A stretch of DNA of 64,000 nt from a virus, in the IMG/VR virus record IMGVR_UViG_3300046820_002137, positions 1 to 64,000 of that record; one strand, given 5' to 3'. Numbering within the stretch: the first letter of the stretch is position 1; the number at the start of each line of letters is the position of its first letter. The position numbers were made by a program, and so were the translations under genes. Positions 1-7,435 of this stretch are shown here, one piece after another. The notes under the pieces were generated by a model. The model made no database searches and was not told the DNA's origin. It worked only from the letters and a program-made list of their open reading frames with translations.

Positions 1-603
1 GTCCATTTGTTTTGCCGCGTCTTTAAATAATTTTATATAATCTTCAACTCCCTTAACCAAACCAGGACCAACACCAGGAACTTTTTTAACTCCTCTAGCA
101 AGAGGTTCCAATACTTTTGGAGCCCATGTATTAACTTTAGTAAGTAACCCAGCCAAAGGTCCTCCTTGTTTTGCAATTTCTGCCATTTTTGTGGCGTCTC
201 CGGCTAAAGATGCGGCTTTGAACGCTTTAGCGGATGAACCTCCTAGTTTAAATAACCCAACTACAGGTTTAGCTATTAAATCACCAACATAAGGTATCAC
301 TGAAATCCATGATAGAACCGCAAAAAGTTTATCACCTTGTCTCCAATAACTAATACCATTAATTAAATCAACGACACCTGTAGGGTCAAATATACCTACA
401 ATATCCCCAACTGTATTATACCATTTAGATTCTGTGATAAGTCTAGATTTTTCAGGATAGATTTGTTTTAACATTTCTAAAACAATTCTTTTTTCTTTAC
501 CTGATAATGTATCCCATTTTTCTTGGATTATTTTAATTCTTTCCTCATTATAAATCTCATCAATTTTTTTCTCAAGATTTGGGTCAAACGTTATTTTATT
601 CAT
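1..603 (-). CDS. Putative structural or cargo protein, C-terminus beyond window
   Basis: An open frame starts with ATG at 603 and stays open to base 1, giving 201 visible residues; the C-terminus lies to the left. The first 60 residues are charged and helical. A central part around residues 70-110 contains the words FDPTGVVDLING and VIPYVGDLIAKP, followed by an Ala/Gly/Lys-rich region with several G-V-G-P turns. The VIPYVGD type of segment resembles the hydrophobic pre-toxin regions of polymorphic toxins and also occurs in phage virion proteins; this is resemblance only. An ATATTTAT box sits 15 nt upstream of the ATG, as for other late-type genes here, so late expression is inferred. Function unknown. 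Confidence 0.75.
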   Translation of the reverse strand, partial: MNKITFDPNLEKKIDEIYNEERIKIIQEKWDTLSGKEKRIVLEMLKQIYPEKSRLITESKWYNTVGDIVGIFDPTGVVDLINGISYWRQGDKLFAVLSWISVIPYVGDLIAKPVVGLFKLGGSSAKAFKAASLAGDATKMAEIAKQGGPLAGLLTKVNTWAPKVLEPLARGVKKVPGVGPGLVKGVEDYIKLFKDAAKQMD

Positions 604-618
604 GATAATTTTTATTTA

Positions 619-626
619 ATAAATAT
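619..626 (-). promoter_or_regulatory. Candidate late promoter box ATATTTAT
   Basis: The sense strand reads AATATTTATTAAAT, ending 15 nt before the ATG at 603, just after the terminator of the preceding gene. It belongs to the recurrent box described in the findings. Confidence 0.5.
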
Positions 627-638
627 TTCATAAAACTA

Positions 639-662
639 AAAATGGGGATTTCTCCCCATTTT
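639..662 (-). terminator. Rho-independent terminator
   Basis: A perfect 10-bp stem (AAAATGGGGA with TCCCCATTTT) encloses a 4-nt loop that reads GAAA on the - strand, and a T-rich tail follows. It lies about 30 bases after the stop codon at 693, so it ends that transcript. Confidence 0.85.
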
Positions 663-692
663 TTATTTTATACGTTTCATATAAAAATTAGA

Positions 693-1235
693 TTACGCTA
701 AAGTACCTGGTGTTCTCGCAGAAGAGACCGGAGCTTGTTGTACTGGTGCTTGTTGTGTTGGTGCTGCCGTAGGCGCCGCAGTTGCTGGTCCTTTTTCAGG
801 GTCAGGTAATTTTGACGCGATTATTGCATCCAATTCTTTTTCTATACTAGGTAAAAGCGGTAATACTTTGTCTATCGAGGTTGTAATCATATTTACTTGT
901 CCTTTATAAACAGGTATAGCCGCGTTTTTTGACGAAGTAGTACTAGTTTTTAAACCTGTAAAATTATTTTTAAAATTATCAATTTGGCCCTTCATCCATT
1001 TGGCCCAAGATTGTAATTTTTGATGATTCGCGTCAATGTCAGGAGCTCTGTTAACACCTCCAGTTACAGCTTTACCTATGTTTTTACCAACATCAGCCAC
1101 TTTCTGAGCGGCTCCTTGTACTCCAGCCTTAACTCTTTGTCCTAATTGTTCATCAACATTTTCTTTTGTTTGATAGTGTTGTTCCAGTATCGCTCTTTTT
1201 TCTTCTTCAGTTAAATTATTAAATAAATTTTTCAT
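693..1235 (-). CDS. Small late protein with candidate capsid-targeting N-terminus
   Basis: 180 residues from ATG 1235. This start is preferred over an in-frame ATG at 1262 because the upstream one would lie on the far side of the ATATTTAT box at 1252-1259. The N-terminus MKNLFNNLTEEEKRAILEQ ends in I16-L17-E18-Q19, matching the (L/I)-x-E rule of T4-type prohead proteases. An Ala/Gly/Lys-rich stretch and a Thr/Ser region follow. The last 35 residues are an Ala/Pro/Thr/Gln-rich tail with repeated TAAPT and QQAPV words, probably disordered. The gene is a single transcription unit with its own promoter box and terminator. No enzyme domain is recognised; a head-associated structural or internal protein is inferred. 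Confidence 0.75.
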   Translation of the reverse strand: MKNLFNNLTEEEKRAILEQHYQTKENVDEQLGQRVKAGVQGAAQKVADVGKNIGKAVTGGVNRAPDIDANHQKLQSWAKWMKGQIDNFKNNFTGLKTSTTSSKNAAIPVYKGQVNMITTSIDKVLPLLPSIEKELDAIIASKLPDPEKGPATAAPTAAPTQQAPVQQAPVSSARTPGTLA

Positions 1236-1251
1236 GTTCTTTAATTTTATT

Positions 1252-1259
1252 ATAAATAT
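1252..1259 (-). promoter_or_regulatory. Candidate late promoter box ATATTTAT
   Basis: The sense strand reads GATATTTATAATAA, 16 nt upstream of the ATG at 1235 and just beyond the terminator of the methyltransferase unit. Confidence 0.55.
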
Positions 1260-1273
1260 CATTTAAACTAAAA

Positions 1274-1300
1274 AAAATGGAGATTATTCATCTCCATTTT
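1274..1300 (-). terminator. Terminator overlapping the methyltransferase stop
   Basis: The 11-bp stem AAAATGGAGAT with ATCTCCATTTT encloses a 5-nt loop. The arm proximal to the gene encodes the final codons of the methyltransferase and the TAA at 1286-1284 falls at the loop, so the hairpin is built into the gene end. Confidence 0.8.
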
Positions 1301-2141
1301 CAAACTCTAAAACTTGTTGACTCTTTTGGTCAACGAAGGATTGTATCCTTTCTATAGAAATCTTAGTATAATTTTCAGAAAGTTCAATGCCAATCCATCT
1401 CCTGTCTAAAGTTTCCGCAGCTACACAACTTGTTCCGCTTCCATTGAATGGGTCTAGTATTATGTCATTCTTATATGACAATATCTTAATAGCCTTGGTT
1501 GGGATGTCCATTGAAAATGTCGCTTTGGTCATTGGTCTTGAGTCGTTTAGGTATTTCCATTGTCCAAACACAAGTTCCATGAATTCCTTTTTATCCTGTT
1601 CGGTATATAACATTTTTGTCTTACCTTCTTCAGTTGTAATTGGTTCTCCCTTCCATTGTGGTTCACCTTTAACTTTCTTGATATGGTTTTTTTTGTAAGC
1701 TAATATTACACATTCTTTTGGGTTATAGATATATGGACTTGATGGACTCATCCAACTACCCCAAGCGGTTGTCTTACTTCTATGAGGACTATCCTCCTCT
1801 AAGTCAACAATACCGAAGAATTTAAATCCAATTTGTTTCATCACCTGATAGACTTCAGATACAAAAAATATTCTACCACCCTTTTCTTGTCGGTTAATCT
1901 CATAAGGAATGTTCAAAGCAATTCTTCCGTCATCTTTTAAGACTTTATAGGCTTCTGTGAGCCAATTCTTGCTGAACTCAAGATACTCATTGATTTCCAT
2001 GTCATCATCATGAGTGTCATACTTAATGTTCACGCCATATGGAGGAGATGTCACAATCAAATCGACGAATGATTCGGGCATTTCTTTCATTACCTCGATA
2101 CAATCACCATTTATTACTTTATTTATATAGTTTTCAATCAT
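1284..2141 (-). CDS. DNA methyltransferase (N6-adenine/N4-cytosine type)
   Basis: About 285 residues. The catalytic motif TSPPYG lies near residue 32 and the SAM-binding motif DPFNGSGTSCVAAE near the C-terminus. This is the order catalytic motif first, SAM motif last, of beta-class site-specific methyltransferases, which transfer methyl from S-adenosylmethionine to adenine N6 or cytosine N4. The start at 2141 (MIENYINKVINGDC) is chosen because its ATG overlaps the TGA of a small upstream gene; an in-frame ATG at 2237 would run through that gene. No restriction endonuclease lies next to it, so protection of phage DNA against host restriction is the likely role. The recognition sequence cannot be read from the sequence. 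Confidence 0.92.
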   Translation of the reverse strand: MIENYINKVINGDCIEVMKEMPESFVDLIVTSPPYGVNIKYDTHDDDMEINEYLEFSKNWLTEAYKVLKDDGRIALNIPYEINRQEKGGRIFFVSEVYQVMKQIGFKFFGIVDLEEDSPHRSKTTAWGSWMSPSSPYIYNPKECVILAYKKNHIKKVKGEPQWKGEPITTEEGKTKMLYTEQDKKEFMELVFGQWKYLNDSRPMTKATFSMDIPTKAIKILSYKNDIILDPFNGSGTSCVAAETLDRRWIGIELSENYTKISIERIQSFVDQKSQQVLEFENGDE

Positions 2142-2271
2142 CTTGTCTATTAATAATATTTTTTCTCCACCACTTTCCAAATTTACTTTTTGGTTTATAT
2201 GATATAAACCTATCAAAGTATAGAATACTAAAAACAAGTATAGTTGAAATTAAGTAGATTTTCCAAACCAT
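2134..2271 (-). CDS. Small single-span membrane protein
   Basis: A 45-residue frame, MVWKIYLISTIL..., with a hydrophobic segment at about residues 3-19 followed by a basic, Trp-containing tail with KFGKWWRKNII. It starts one base after the TAA of the DUF3310 gene (TAAAATG) and its TGA overlaps the methyltransferase ATG (ATGATTGA). This packing is the main evidence that it is real, together with the coherent membrane-anchor-plus-basic-tail pattern. It is too short for routine gene calling and is masked by an N-terminal extension of the methyltransferase frame. Function unknown. Confidence 0.7.
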   Translation of the reverse strand: MVWKIYLISTILVFSILYFDRFISYKPKSKFGKWWRKNIINRQDD

Positions 2272-2272
2272 T

Positions 2273-2500
2273 TTATTTTTCTAAATTTTTAATTTTTCTA
2301 TCAAGATACCAAAGTGCTTTTTTGAGGTCCTGAAGTTCTTTATCTGAATCTTTTTTACCCGCTCTTGCAACATACTTAACCACATTGAATAGATAAGCGT
2401 CCATATCTAAACCCCAAGCTTCACATACTTTCACAACTTCATACGTATTTTCTTCACCGCCATAATGGTCGGGATGATTAACCATTTCTTTTTTTTCCAT
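2273..2500 (-). CDS. DUF3310-family small protein
   Basis: 75 residues. The N-terminus has the family signature VNHPDHYGG, then EVVKVCEAWGLDMDAYLFN and VKYVARAGKK, and the C-terminus has DLKKALWYLDRKI. DUF3310 proteins are common in phages of many hosts; a relationship to the phage T7 gp1.7 nucleotide kinase has been noted, so a nucleotide-metabolism role is possible but not shown here. It heads a tight unit with the small membrane protein and the methyltransferase. Confidence 0.88.
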   Translation of the reverse strand: MEKKEMVNHPDHYGGEENTYEVVKVCEAWGLDMDAYLFNVVKYVARAGKKDSDKELQDLKKALWYLDRKIKNLEK

Positions 2501-2583
2501 AACTCAATTTATCTTAATGGATTATTCAGTGTGCTCTTGGATTCATTTACACCATATGTAGCTTTAGCCTCTGATAACCCATT

Positions 2584-2772
2584 TTATTTTTGATTTTTTA
2601 CAACATAATAACCTTTACCATACTTACTTTCTTCAACTAATCCCTCATCTACCATTTCATTAATAAATTTTTCAGTGTCTTCTATTGAAATCTTTAGAAT
2701 ATGTCTTGAGATATATGTTATGTGAATTGGGAGTCTTAACTTATCCAATAAATTTTTTTTGATTGTATTCAT
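2584..2772 (-). CDS. Small winged-helix-like protein
   Basis: 62 residues. The pattern LRLPIHITYISRHILKIS, then EKFINEMVDEGLVEES, then YGKGYYVV fits a winged helix: recognition helix followed by a two-strand wing. This suggests a small DNA-binding regulator, inferred from pattern only. Its ATG lies inside the end of the upstream small gene (2741-2914) in another frame. Translation beyond its TAA stays open for 24 more codons, noted in the findings. Confidence 0.65.
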   Translation of the reverse strand: MNTIKKNLLDKLRLPIHITYISRHILKISIEDTEKFINEMVDEGLVEESKYGKGYYVVKNQK

Positions 2773-2914
2773 TTTCTAAGATTTTAAATTTATCTCTTAT
2801 TTCATTGGATTCAAAAATCATCATGTCATACTTTTTGTAGATTTCAAGTAGATTTGAGTCCAATTCTATTTCATTAATTTTGTTTTTTCCAACTATTAAT
2901 TTATTAAACCCCAT
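2741..2914 (-). CDS. Small charged protein in an overlap gap
   Basis: 57 residues beginning MGFNKLIVGKNKINEIELD, acidic and helical, with no recognised domain. The ATG overlaps the last 11 bases of the gene ending at 2904, and the TAA lies inside the start of the winged-helix gene. The frame exactly bridges an otherwise empty gap between two genes, the normal style of this genome. Function unknown. Confidence 0.68.
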   Translation of the reverse strand: MGFNKLIVGKNKINEIELDSNLLEIYKKYDMMIFESNEIRDKFKILENEYNQKKFIG

Positions 2915-3692
2915 TTTCTATAGTTTTACTTTCTTCTAATAATTTTTCAACTTTAATACTTTGATGAATTAAAGATATCACTTTTCTTTTCATTATTGGT
3001 ATCAAAGTTTCATCTAACGGAAACATTTCATGACAAACAACTTCAAATATAGGTAACTTACTCTCATTGTTCTTCTTATACGTGGGTGATGATTGTGATA
3101 TGAGTCCAATGACAGTCAGGTCAGTATTACCACTAAAAATTAACTTAGAGTCAGTTTTAAATTGGTTCTTAACACCTCTTATCTTTTTCATACTATATTT
3201 CCACACATATAAATCGTCCTTGTATTTTGTATAATAAAAACCTGTTTTACTTGATAGATTCTTCTTATTTCTTTTAACATTTGCTGTCACCGAATCATAT
3301 GCCAATGACCATAATGATTTGGCTATATTAAAATAATCAAACAACATAGGTTGACTAACTCTAATTATTTTTTGGTACTCGGCAAATTCCTCATCGTTCA
3401 AATTAGGAATATCCTTAACTTTCAAATCCTTTATAAAAATTTCATCATTATCTGTTGTTAACTTTTTATCGGTGTACAATATTTTGTTTTGTGTCAACAG
3501 TGTTTGAATATTACCCAAATGTATTGAAAGTTCTGTAAACATAGGGTAAATTCTCATTTCTTCCAAATTTCTATTCATCTTTTGGAAATATCCTAAAAGT
3601 ACATATTCTTTTTGTTCGGCATCGATTGTCCCATTAAAGAGCCAATCGGTATCCATAACAAAAGAGTTATTATTTTTAGTTTTTTTAGACAT
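2904..3692 (-). CDS. Hypothetical phage protein
   Basis: 262 residues, soluble and mixed alpha/beta, without a signal peptide or membrane span. It opens with a Lys/Asn-rich MSKKTKNNNSF and then DTDWLFNGTIDAEQKEY. The middle carries basic patches (NVKRNKKNLSSKTGFYYTK). The C-terminus is helical. No catalytic motif is recognised. A TATATTTG element 8 nt upstream of the ATG resembles the -7 element of Bacteroidota promoters, so this may head the unit running down to the methyltransferase. Confidence 0.75.
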   Translation of the reverse strand: MSKKTKNNNSFVMDTDWLFNGTIDAEQKEYVLLGYFQKMNRNLEEMRIYPMFTELSIHLGNIQTLLTQNKILYTDKKLTTDNDEIFIKDLKVKDIPNLNDEEFAEYQKIIRVSQPMLFDYFNIAKSLWSLAYDSVTANVKRNKKNLSSKTGFYYTKYKDDLYVWKYSMKKIRGVKNQFKTDSKLIFSGNTDLTVIGLISQSSPTYKKNNESKLPIFEVVCHEMFPLDETLIPIMKRKVISLIHQSIKVEKLLEESKTIENGV

Positions 3693-3699
3693 CTTATCA

Positions 3700-3707
3700 C
3701 AAATATA
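3700..3707 (-). promoter_or_regulatory. Possible host-type -7 element TATATTTG
   Basis: This matches the Bacteroidota -7 consensus TAnnTTTG, 8 nt upstream of the ATG at 3692. No TTTG lies at the expected distance upstream; the nearest is 14 nt away, so the call is weak. Confidence 0.3.
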
Positions 3708-3733
3708 GTTGATATTGGTGACAAAAAAAAGAT

Positions 3734-5128
3734 TTACCCAATTCTCATTATATAGTAATGTTCATTATTGATATATTCCGTATCATAACTTCCGTCATAT
3801 GAAGCCAAAATCTGATACCCATCACTTTCTGCAAGTCCTTTGGCTAAAGAGTCCATATCAACATATTCACTAATATCCATACCGAATTCAGATAAAGAGC
3901 CTTTTGGGTCATTCATTTTATCTGATACCATTTCATCAATTTTTTCTTCAATCATATCCTCAGTTGGTTCCCCATTGGGTTGCATATTATCAATCTCCTC
4001 TTGTGAGCTATCAATATGACCTTTAATAATATCTATCTTTGACTGAATCTCATCATATCGTTTTCTGTACTCATCTGGGTCCTCAATCTCATCATTTAAG
4101 TTTTCTTGTTTTTGTTCTAATTTACTAATAACTCCTTCCGCCTTACTAATATATTCTTCGAGTTCCCGTTTTCTTTGTTCTTGTTCTTCTGAATCAGGTA
4201 ACTCACTTTCATCAAAATAAACGTCAATGTTACTCCTTACGTCATCATCATAAAAATCTTTGAAGAAATATTCAATTGCGTCGATATCTAAATGGTCGTC
4301 AATAAAATGGTCTCTTAAACCTTCAATACCGACCTCATCAAGGTAGTTTTTAGCGTACTCTAAGGCTGCTCTGTCCATTTCATATTCATCTCCAACTGCA
4401 AATTCTTGACCCTCTAAATCATCAATACCAATAACCTCAAACTGAGATAAACCGTAATAGCTATATTTCATTGATATTATACTATACACATCCGCCGAGT
4501 TTTGTTGTATTTCTTGAATTTTTTCCTCAACATCACTTATCTCATTCGCCAAGTCATCATCCTGACCTTCGGTTTCATTATATCTATTGGTTAAATCCTC
4601 CAAATCCGCTTTCAATCCCTCTAATTCTCCCTGTTTTTCACCTGTTATAGGTTTGATATCTCCATTACGGACCAAATGTTTAAATAAAGCTTGAGCCTTT
4701 AATCCATCATCATCTTCATTATCAATATCCCACTCATTATTTCTTCTTCTCTCATCGGCTTGATTTAGTTTTTCTTGTCGAATGGCCTCACGTCTTCTTC
4801 TATCTATCGGAGTTCCTCCATCCCATATGTAACCATTAACTTTAACGTCAGATAAATCATTAATTTTTGTGTTTCTAATATCTAATCTACCCTCAACATA
4901 TTTAACATTACCCAAAGAATCTGTTGGTGTGTCTGATAGGTCCAAATCACCGGTAATCCATATTGGTTTTCCTCCAAACATTTTGAGTTTACTAACACCT
5001 TTGCCATGATAACTTCCGAACTTCATTAGTTCTGTAAACTCCTCAGGTGAAATTTTGTAAAACTCTTCCTCACTTTGTTCTACCAATATATTCTTTACAG
5101 TATTTCTTAAACTTAGACTCTTTGACAT
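3734..5128 (-). CDS. Acidic coiled-coil protein with LRR-like segment
   Basis: 464 residues from ATG 5128. The N-terminus MSKSLSLRNTVKNILVEQ ends in L15-V16-E17-Q18, a candidate prohead-protease site. Residues about 45-95 hold two leucine-rich-repeat-like turns (GDLDLSDTPTDSL and GRLDIRNTKINDL). Long acidic coiled coils flank a segment rich in D/E/Y/F (FFKDFYDDDVRSNIDVYFDE), a type I recall from other large phages. An ATATTTAT box lies 4 nt upstream of this ATG, so the transcript would be almost leaderless; an in-frame ATG at 5152 lies on the other side of the box. Probably a late protein. Whether it is a virion component is inferred. Confidence 0.72.
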   Translation of the reverse strand: MSKSLSLRNTVKNILVEQSEEEFYKISPEEFTELMKFGSYHGKGVSKLKMFGGKPIWITGDLDLSDTPTDSLGNVKYVEGRLDIRNTKINDLSDVKVNGYIWDGGTPIDRRRREAIRQEKLNQADERRRNNEWDIDNEDDDGLKAQALFKHLVRNGDIKPITGEKQGELEGLKADLEDLTNRYNETEGQDDDLANEISDVEEKIQEIQQNSADVYSIISMKYSYYGLSQFEVIGIDDLEGQEFAVGDEYEMDRAALEYAKNYLDEVGIEGLRDHFIDDHLDIDAIEYFFKDFYDDDVRSNIDVYFDESELPDSEEQEQRKRELEEYISKAEGVISKLEQKQENLNDEIEDPDEYRKRYDEIQSKIDIIKGHIDSSQEEIDNMQPNGEPTEDMIEEKIDEMVSDKMNDPKGSLSEFGMDISEYVDMDSLAKGLAESDGYQILASYDGSYDTEYINNEHYYIMRIG

Positions 5129-5132
5129 AATC

Positions 5133-5140
5133 ATAAATAT
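5133..5140 (-). promoter_or_regulatory. Candidate late promoter box ATATTTAT
   Basis: The sense strand reads AAATATTTATGATT, ending 4 nt before the ATG at 5128. It is one of two divergent boxes in this intergenic region. Confidence 0.45.
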
Positions 5141-5183
5141 TTGTAAATTCAAATAAAATATTTACAATATACTCCAAATTTAG

Positions 5184-5191
5184 ATATTTAT
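5184..5191 (+). promoter_or_regulatory. Candidate late promoter box ATATTTAT
   Basis: The + strand reads AGATATTTATGGTAA, 28 nt upstream of the ATG at 5220. It is divergent to the box at 5133-5140. Confidence 0.5.
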
Positions 5192-5219
5192 GGTAAATAA
5201 ACGTTTAAAATAAAAAGAT

Positions 5220-5390
5220 ATGGGATGCGGGTGTAAAAACAAAGGTAATCAGGCTCAAGCTCAGCCTCAACCTCAGCCATTGAACCAGATTCAACCTCAG
5301 GCTCAACCACAACAAGCTCCACAACAGAGTAACAATCAAAACATTCAAGAGTCGATTAAAAAAGTTGTGGAAAAATATTACAGAAAATAA
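5220..5390 (+). CDS. Small Cys/Gln/Pro-rich protein (MGCGCK-type)
   Basis: 56 residues. MGCGCKNKGNQ is followed by about 30 residues of alternating Q, P and A, and a helical C-terminus IKKVVEKYYRK. The unit is complete, with an ATATTTAT box upstream and a strong hairpin terminator 19 bases after the stop, which argues strongly for expression. The paired cysteines could bind metal. The low-complexity middle suggests a flexible linker. Function unknown. Confidence 0.75.
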   Translation: MGCGCKNKGNQAQAQPQPQPLNQIQPQAQPQQAPQQSNNQNIQESIKKVVEKYYRK

Positions 5391-5408
5391 TTTAATTTTT
5401 TGTACTTT

Positions 5409-5430
5409 AAAGGGGGTTTATAACCCCTTT
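5409..5430 (+). terminator. Rho-independent terminator
   Basis: The stem AAAGGGG with CCCCTTT is extended by G-TT/AA pairing with a one-base bulge and followed by seven T. It closes the one-gene unit 5220-5390. Confidence 0.85.
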
Positions 5431-5490
5431 TTTTATTTAAAGTATTTAGGATTTGAATTTTTTTGTTTATCTATTTCAAAAACATTTTAT

Positions 5491-6315
5491 ATGAAGTACA
5501 TTAATCCAAAATCGAGAAGAGGTATTGTGAATAAGTTTGCGGATTTTATTCTTTGTGAGATTCAAAAAGAAAAAAAATACAAAACAATAATTGAGATTTC
5601 AGACTTTAAAACCTTTTTGGTTGTTGCAGGAAAAACTGAGTCCAAAACTATTTTGGATTTAACTGAAATCAAGGAAAGATTTTATGAAGAAAATAAAGAG
5701 TTGATGGTTGACTTAAATTACGAAAGACTAAATGTAATTGATATAATTGAGTATGATAATATAGGATTTACTGGCACGTTTGAGTCTTATTTTGAATTTC
5801 ATAATACAATTCATCCTTATTTTCATGAAAAGGTGCTAAACTATGTATATAATCACATTGATGTTCAATATAATAGTTTAGACTTTAAAAAGGAATTAAT
5901 CTTTGATTTAGATTATGACCATTTGAATGAACCAAATTCTATGTTCAGTAGAAATTATATTTGCGTGTCGTCGGAATTCCCATATGGTTATAGTTTAGAT
6001 AATGGTAGAGCCCATCTTTATTACTCAGAATATATTTGTAACCAATTATTCTCATCCATTAAAACGGACAAAATAACTTTTAAAATTTCAGACAATAAAG
6101 ATGATAATGGTGATTTAGATATTCAAATTATCTCTAATTCACCTTATCTAACTGAAAAAATTAAATCTATGGTTTTGGATGTTTTTGATTTTAACATACA
6201 AAGATTCATTAATACCACTCTCAAGAAATATGATTTATCAAAAGAGATTGATAGTCAGTTAGAAACCAAACCATGGTTAAAAAAGGACCTAATTAACGAA
6301 TTATTTATTATCTAA
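5491..6315 (+). CDS. Hypothetical protein
   Basis: 274 residues from ATG 5491 (MKYINPKSRRGIVNKFADF). The frame is open upstream to 5365, but those 42 codons would run through the terminator at 5409-5430, so the later start is chosen. The protein is soluble and rich in Asn, Asp, Tyr and Phe, with no recognised motif, signal peptide or membrane span. It is one of the few + strand genes in the left half and converges on the gene at 6312-6836 with a 4-base 3' overlap. Confidence 0.7.
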   Translation: MKYINPKSRRGIVNKFADFILCEIQKEKKYKTIIEISDFKTFLVVAGKTESKTILDLTEIKERFYEENKELMVDLNYERLNVIDIIEYDNIGFTGTFESYFEFHNTIHPYFHEKVLNYVYNHIDVQYNSLDFKKELIFDLDYDHLNEPNSMFSRNYICVSSEFPYGYSLDNGRAHLYYSEYICNQLFSSIKTDKITFKISDNKDDNGDLDIQIISNSPYLTEKIKSMVLDVFDFNIQRFINTTLKKYDLSKEIDSQLETKPWLKKDLINELFII

Positions 6316-6836
6316 ACTCTTTTAGAATAAGATACGACTTGGTAAAAATCTTTTTTATCTTGACAATAATCACTAATCAAAATCAATAGATTTTTGAACA
6401 TAAAAGCGTTAGGTGTTTGTTTCTCACATCTAATGAATAATTCAATTAAAGTTGATACGAATTCAACTGAAAATTCGCCTAAATTATCTATTGTGAAATA
6501 CTTTTCACTAAAATAATCTTTATAAATTAATTGATAATTTTTTCTTTCTTCTTCATTATTAAAGGGTTCCATCTCATCATAAATCTCAATCCATTCATTA
6601 ACAAACTTACATAAATCATCAGGAGCAAATTTTGATTTGATAATTAAATCCACAATCCAATGTGTGTGAGATGGGGCTCTAAGTCGTTTGTTAGGTGCCT
6701 TATACTTAACAATAAAATCTAAATCAGGGTTCGCACCTCTCGAACCCTGATATATTACCACAATATTACCATCCTCCAATTCCCAAAAATTAATAGGTGT
6801 ATGGAGTTTACCATTTTTGTTAAAATTAAGACTCAT
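6312..6836 (-). CDS. Conserved hypothetical protein
   Basis: 174 residues. The N-terminal part has a distinctive basic segment, DLDFIVKYKAPNKRLRAPSH followed by THWIVDLIIK, and the C-terminal half is helical. I recall similar words from hypothetical proteins of phages and bacteria but no established function. It is the last gene of a five-gene run starting with the PcfJ-like gene at 9488. Its ATG overlaps the glutaredoxin stop (TAATG), so it is probably translationally coupled. Confidence 0.72.
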   Translation of the reverse strand: MSLNFNKNGKLHTPINFWELEDGNIVVIYQGSRGANPDLDFIVKYKAPNKRLRAPSHTHWIVDLIIKSKFAPDDLCKFVNEWIEIYDEMEPFNNEEERKNYQLIYKDYFSEKYFTIDNLGEFSVEFVSTLIELFIRCEKQTPNAFMFKNLLILISDYCQDKKDFYQVVSYSKRV

Positions 6837-7117
6837 TAACCAATGTGTTCTTTAATTATACTAACCGCTTTGTCCAATTCTTCATAATCTCTACCTGGCG
6901 CATACAAATGTGAAATAGGATTATTATTTGGCGATTCTATTACCATAAATGATGGTACAAAATCATTACTTGTTGCCTTAACAAACATATCATATTCATC
7001 TTTATTTTCGACTATGTCTCTATTAACAAATTCAATTTTTTCCTCTTTTAACATATTTTTGAACTGTTCACAGAAAGCACACCCTTTCATTGTAAATAAC
7101 ACAACTACCTTATCCAT
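6836..7117 (-). CDS. Glutaredoxin
   Basis: 93 residues with a thioredoxin fold. The active site is CAFC (residues 13-16), and the cis-proline segment is NDFVPSFMVI. Glutaredoxins reduce disulfides using glutathione or related thiols; in T4-like phages they serve as electron donors to ribonucleotide reductase. No reductase is in this window. It overlaps the thioredoxin gene by 8 bases, so the two redox proteins are made together. Confidence 0.9.
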   Translation of the reverse strand: MDKVVVLFTMKGCAFCEQFKNMLKEEKIEFVNRDIVENKDEYDMFVKATSNDFVPSFMVIESPNNNPISHLYAPGRDYEELDKAVSIIKEHIG

Positions 7118-7433
7118 TTAGTATACTATTAGCAAATTCTTTTATTTGTGATTCACCTAAAACACCTACTCTTGTAGATGATTCTTTACCGTTAGAAAAT
7201 GATTTAGTTGTTGGAATACTTCTAACTCCGTATCTTTGTGCAATTTCCCTATTTGAATCAACGTTTATGGTATAAAGAGATACTCCAAAATTTTCGTTAC
7301 GAAGTGATTGAGATACTCTTTCAAATGTTGGTTTCATCATTTTGCATGGTCCACACCAAGGGGCCCAAAATTCAACGACCATCTTTTCGCCGTTCTTTAA
7401 TTTTTGTTCAAATTGTTCTGTTGTTAATTCCAT
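7110..7433 (-). CDS. trxA: Thioredoxin
   Basis: 107 residues, a typical full-length thioredoxin. The canonical WCGPC active site sits in VVEFWAPWCGPCKMMKP, and the cis-proline segment is GVRSIPTTKSF. It acts as a cytoplasmic protein-disulfide reductant, for example for ribonucleotide reductase. It lies between a small unknown gene (7436) and glutaredoxin (7117), overlapping the latter. Confidence 0.95.
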   Translation of the reverse strand: MELTTEQFEQKLKNGEKMVVEFWAPWCGPCKMMKPTFERVSQSLRNENFGVSLYTINVDSNREIAQRYGVRSIPTTKSFSNGKESSTRVGVLGESQIKEFANSILNG

Positions 7434-7435
7434 CT

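Noticed and set aside
2142-2237. N-terminal extension of the methyltransferase from ATG 2237
   Set aside because: The extra residues do not resemble methyltransferase sequence, and the same DNA codes for a well-formed small membrane protein in another frame.
5365-5490. Upstream 42-codon extension of the gene at 5491
   Set aside because: It would translate through the stop region and terminator hairpin of the preceding one-gene unit.
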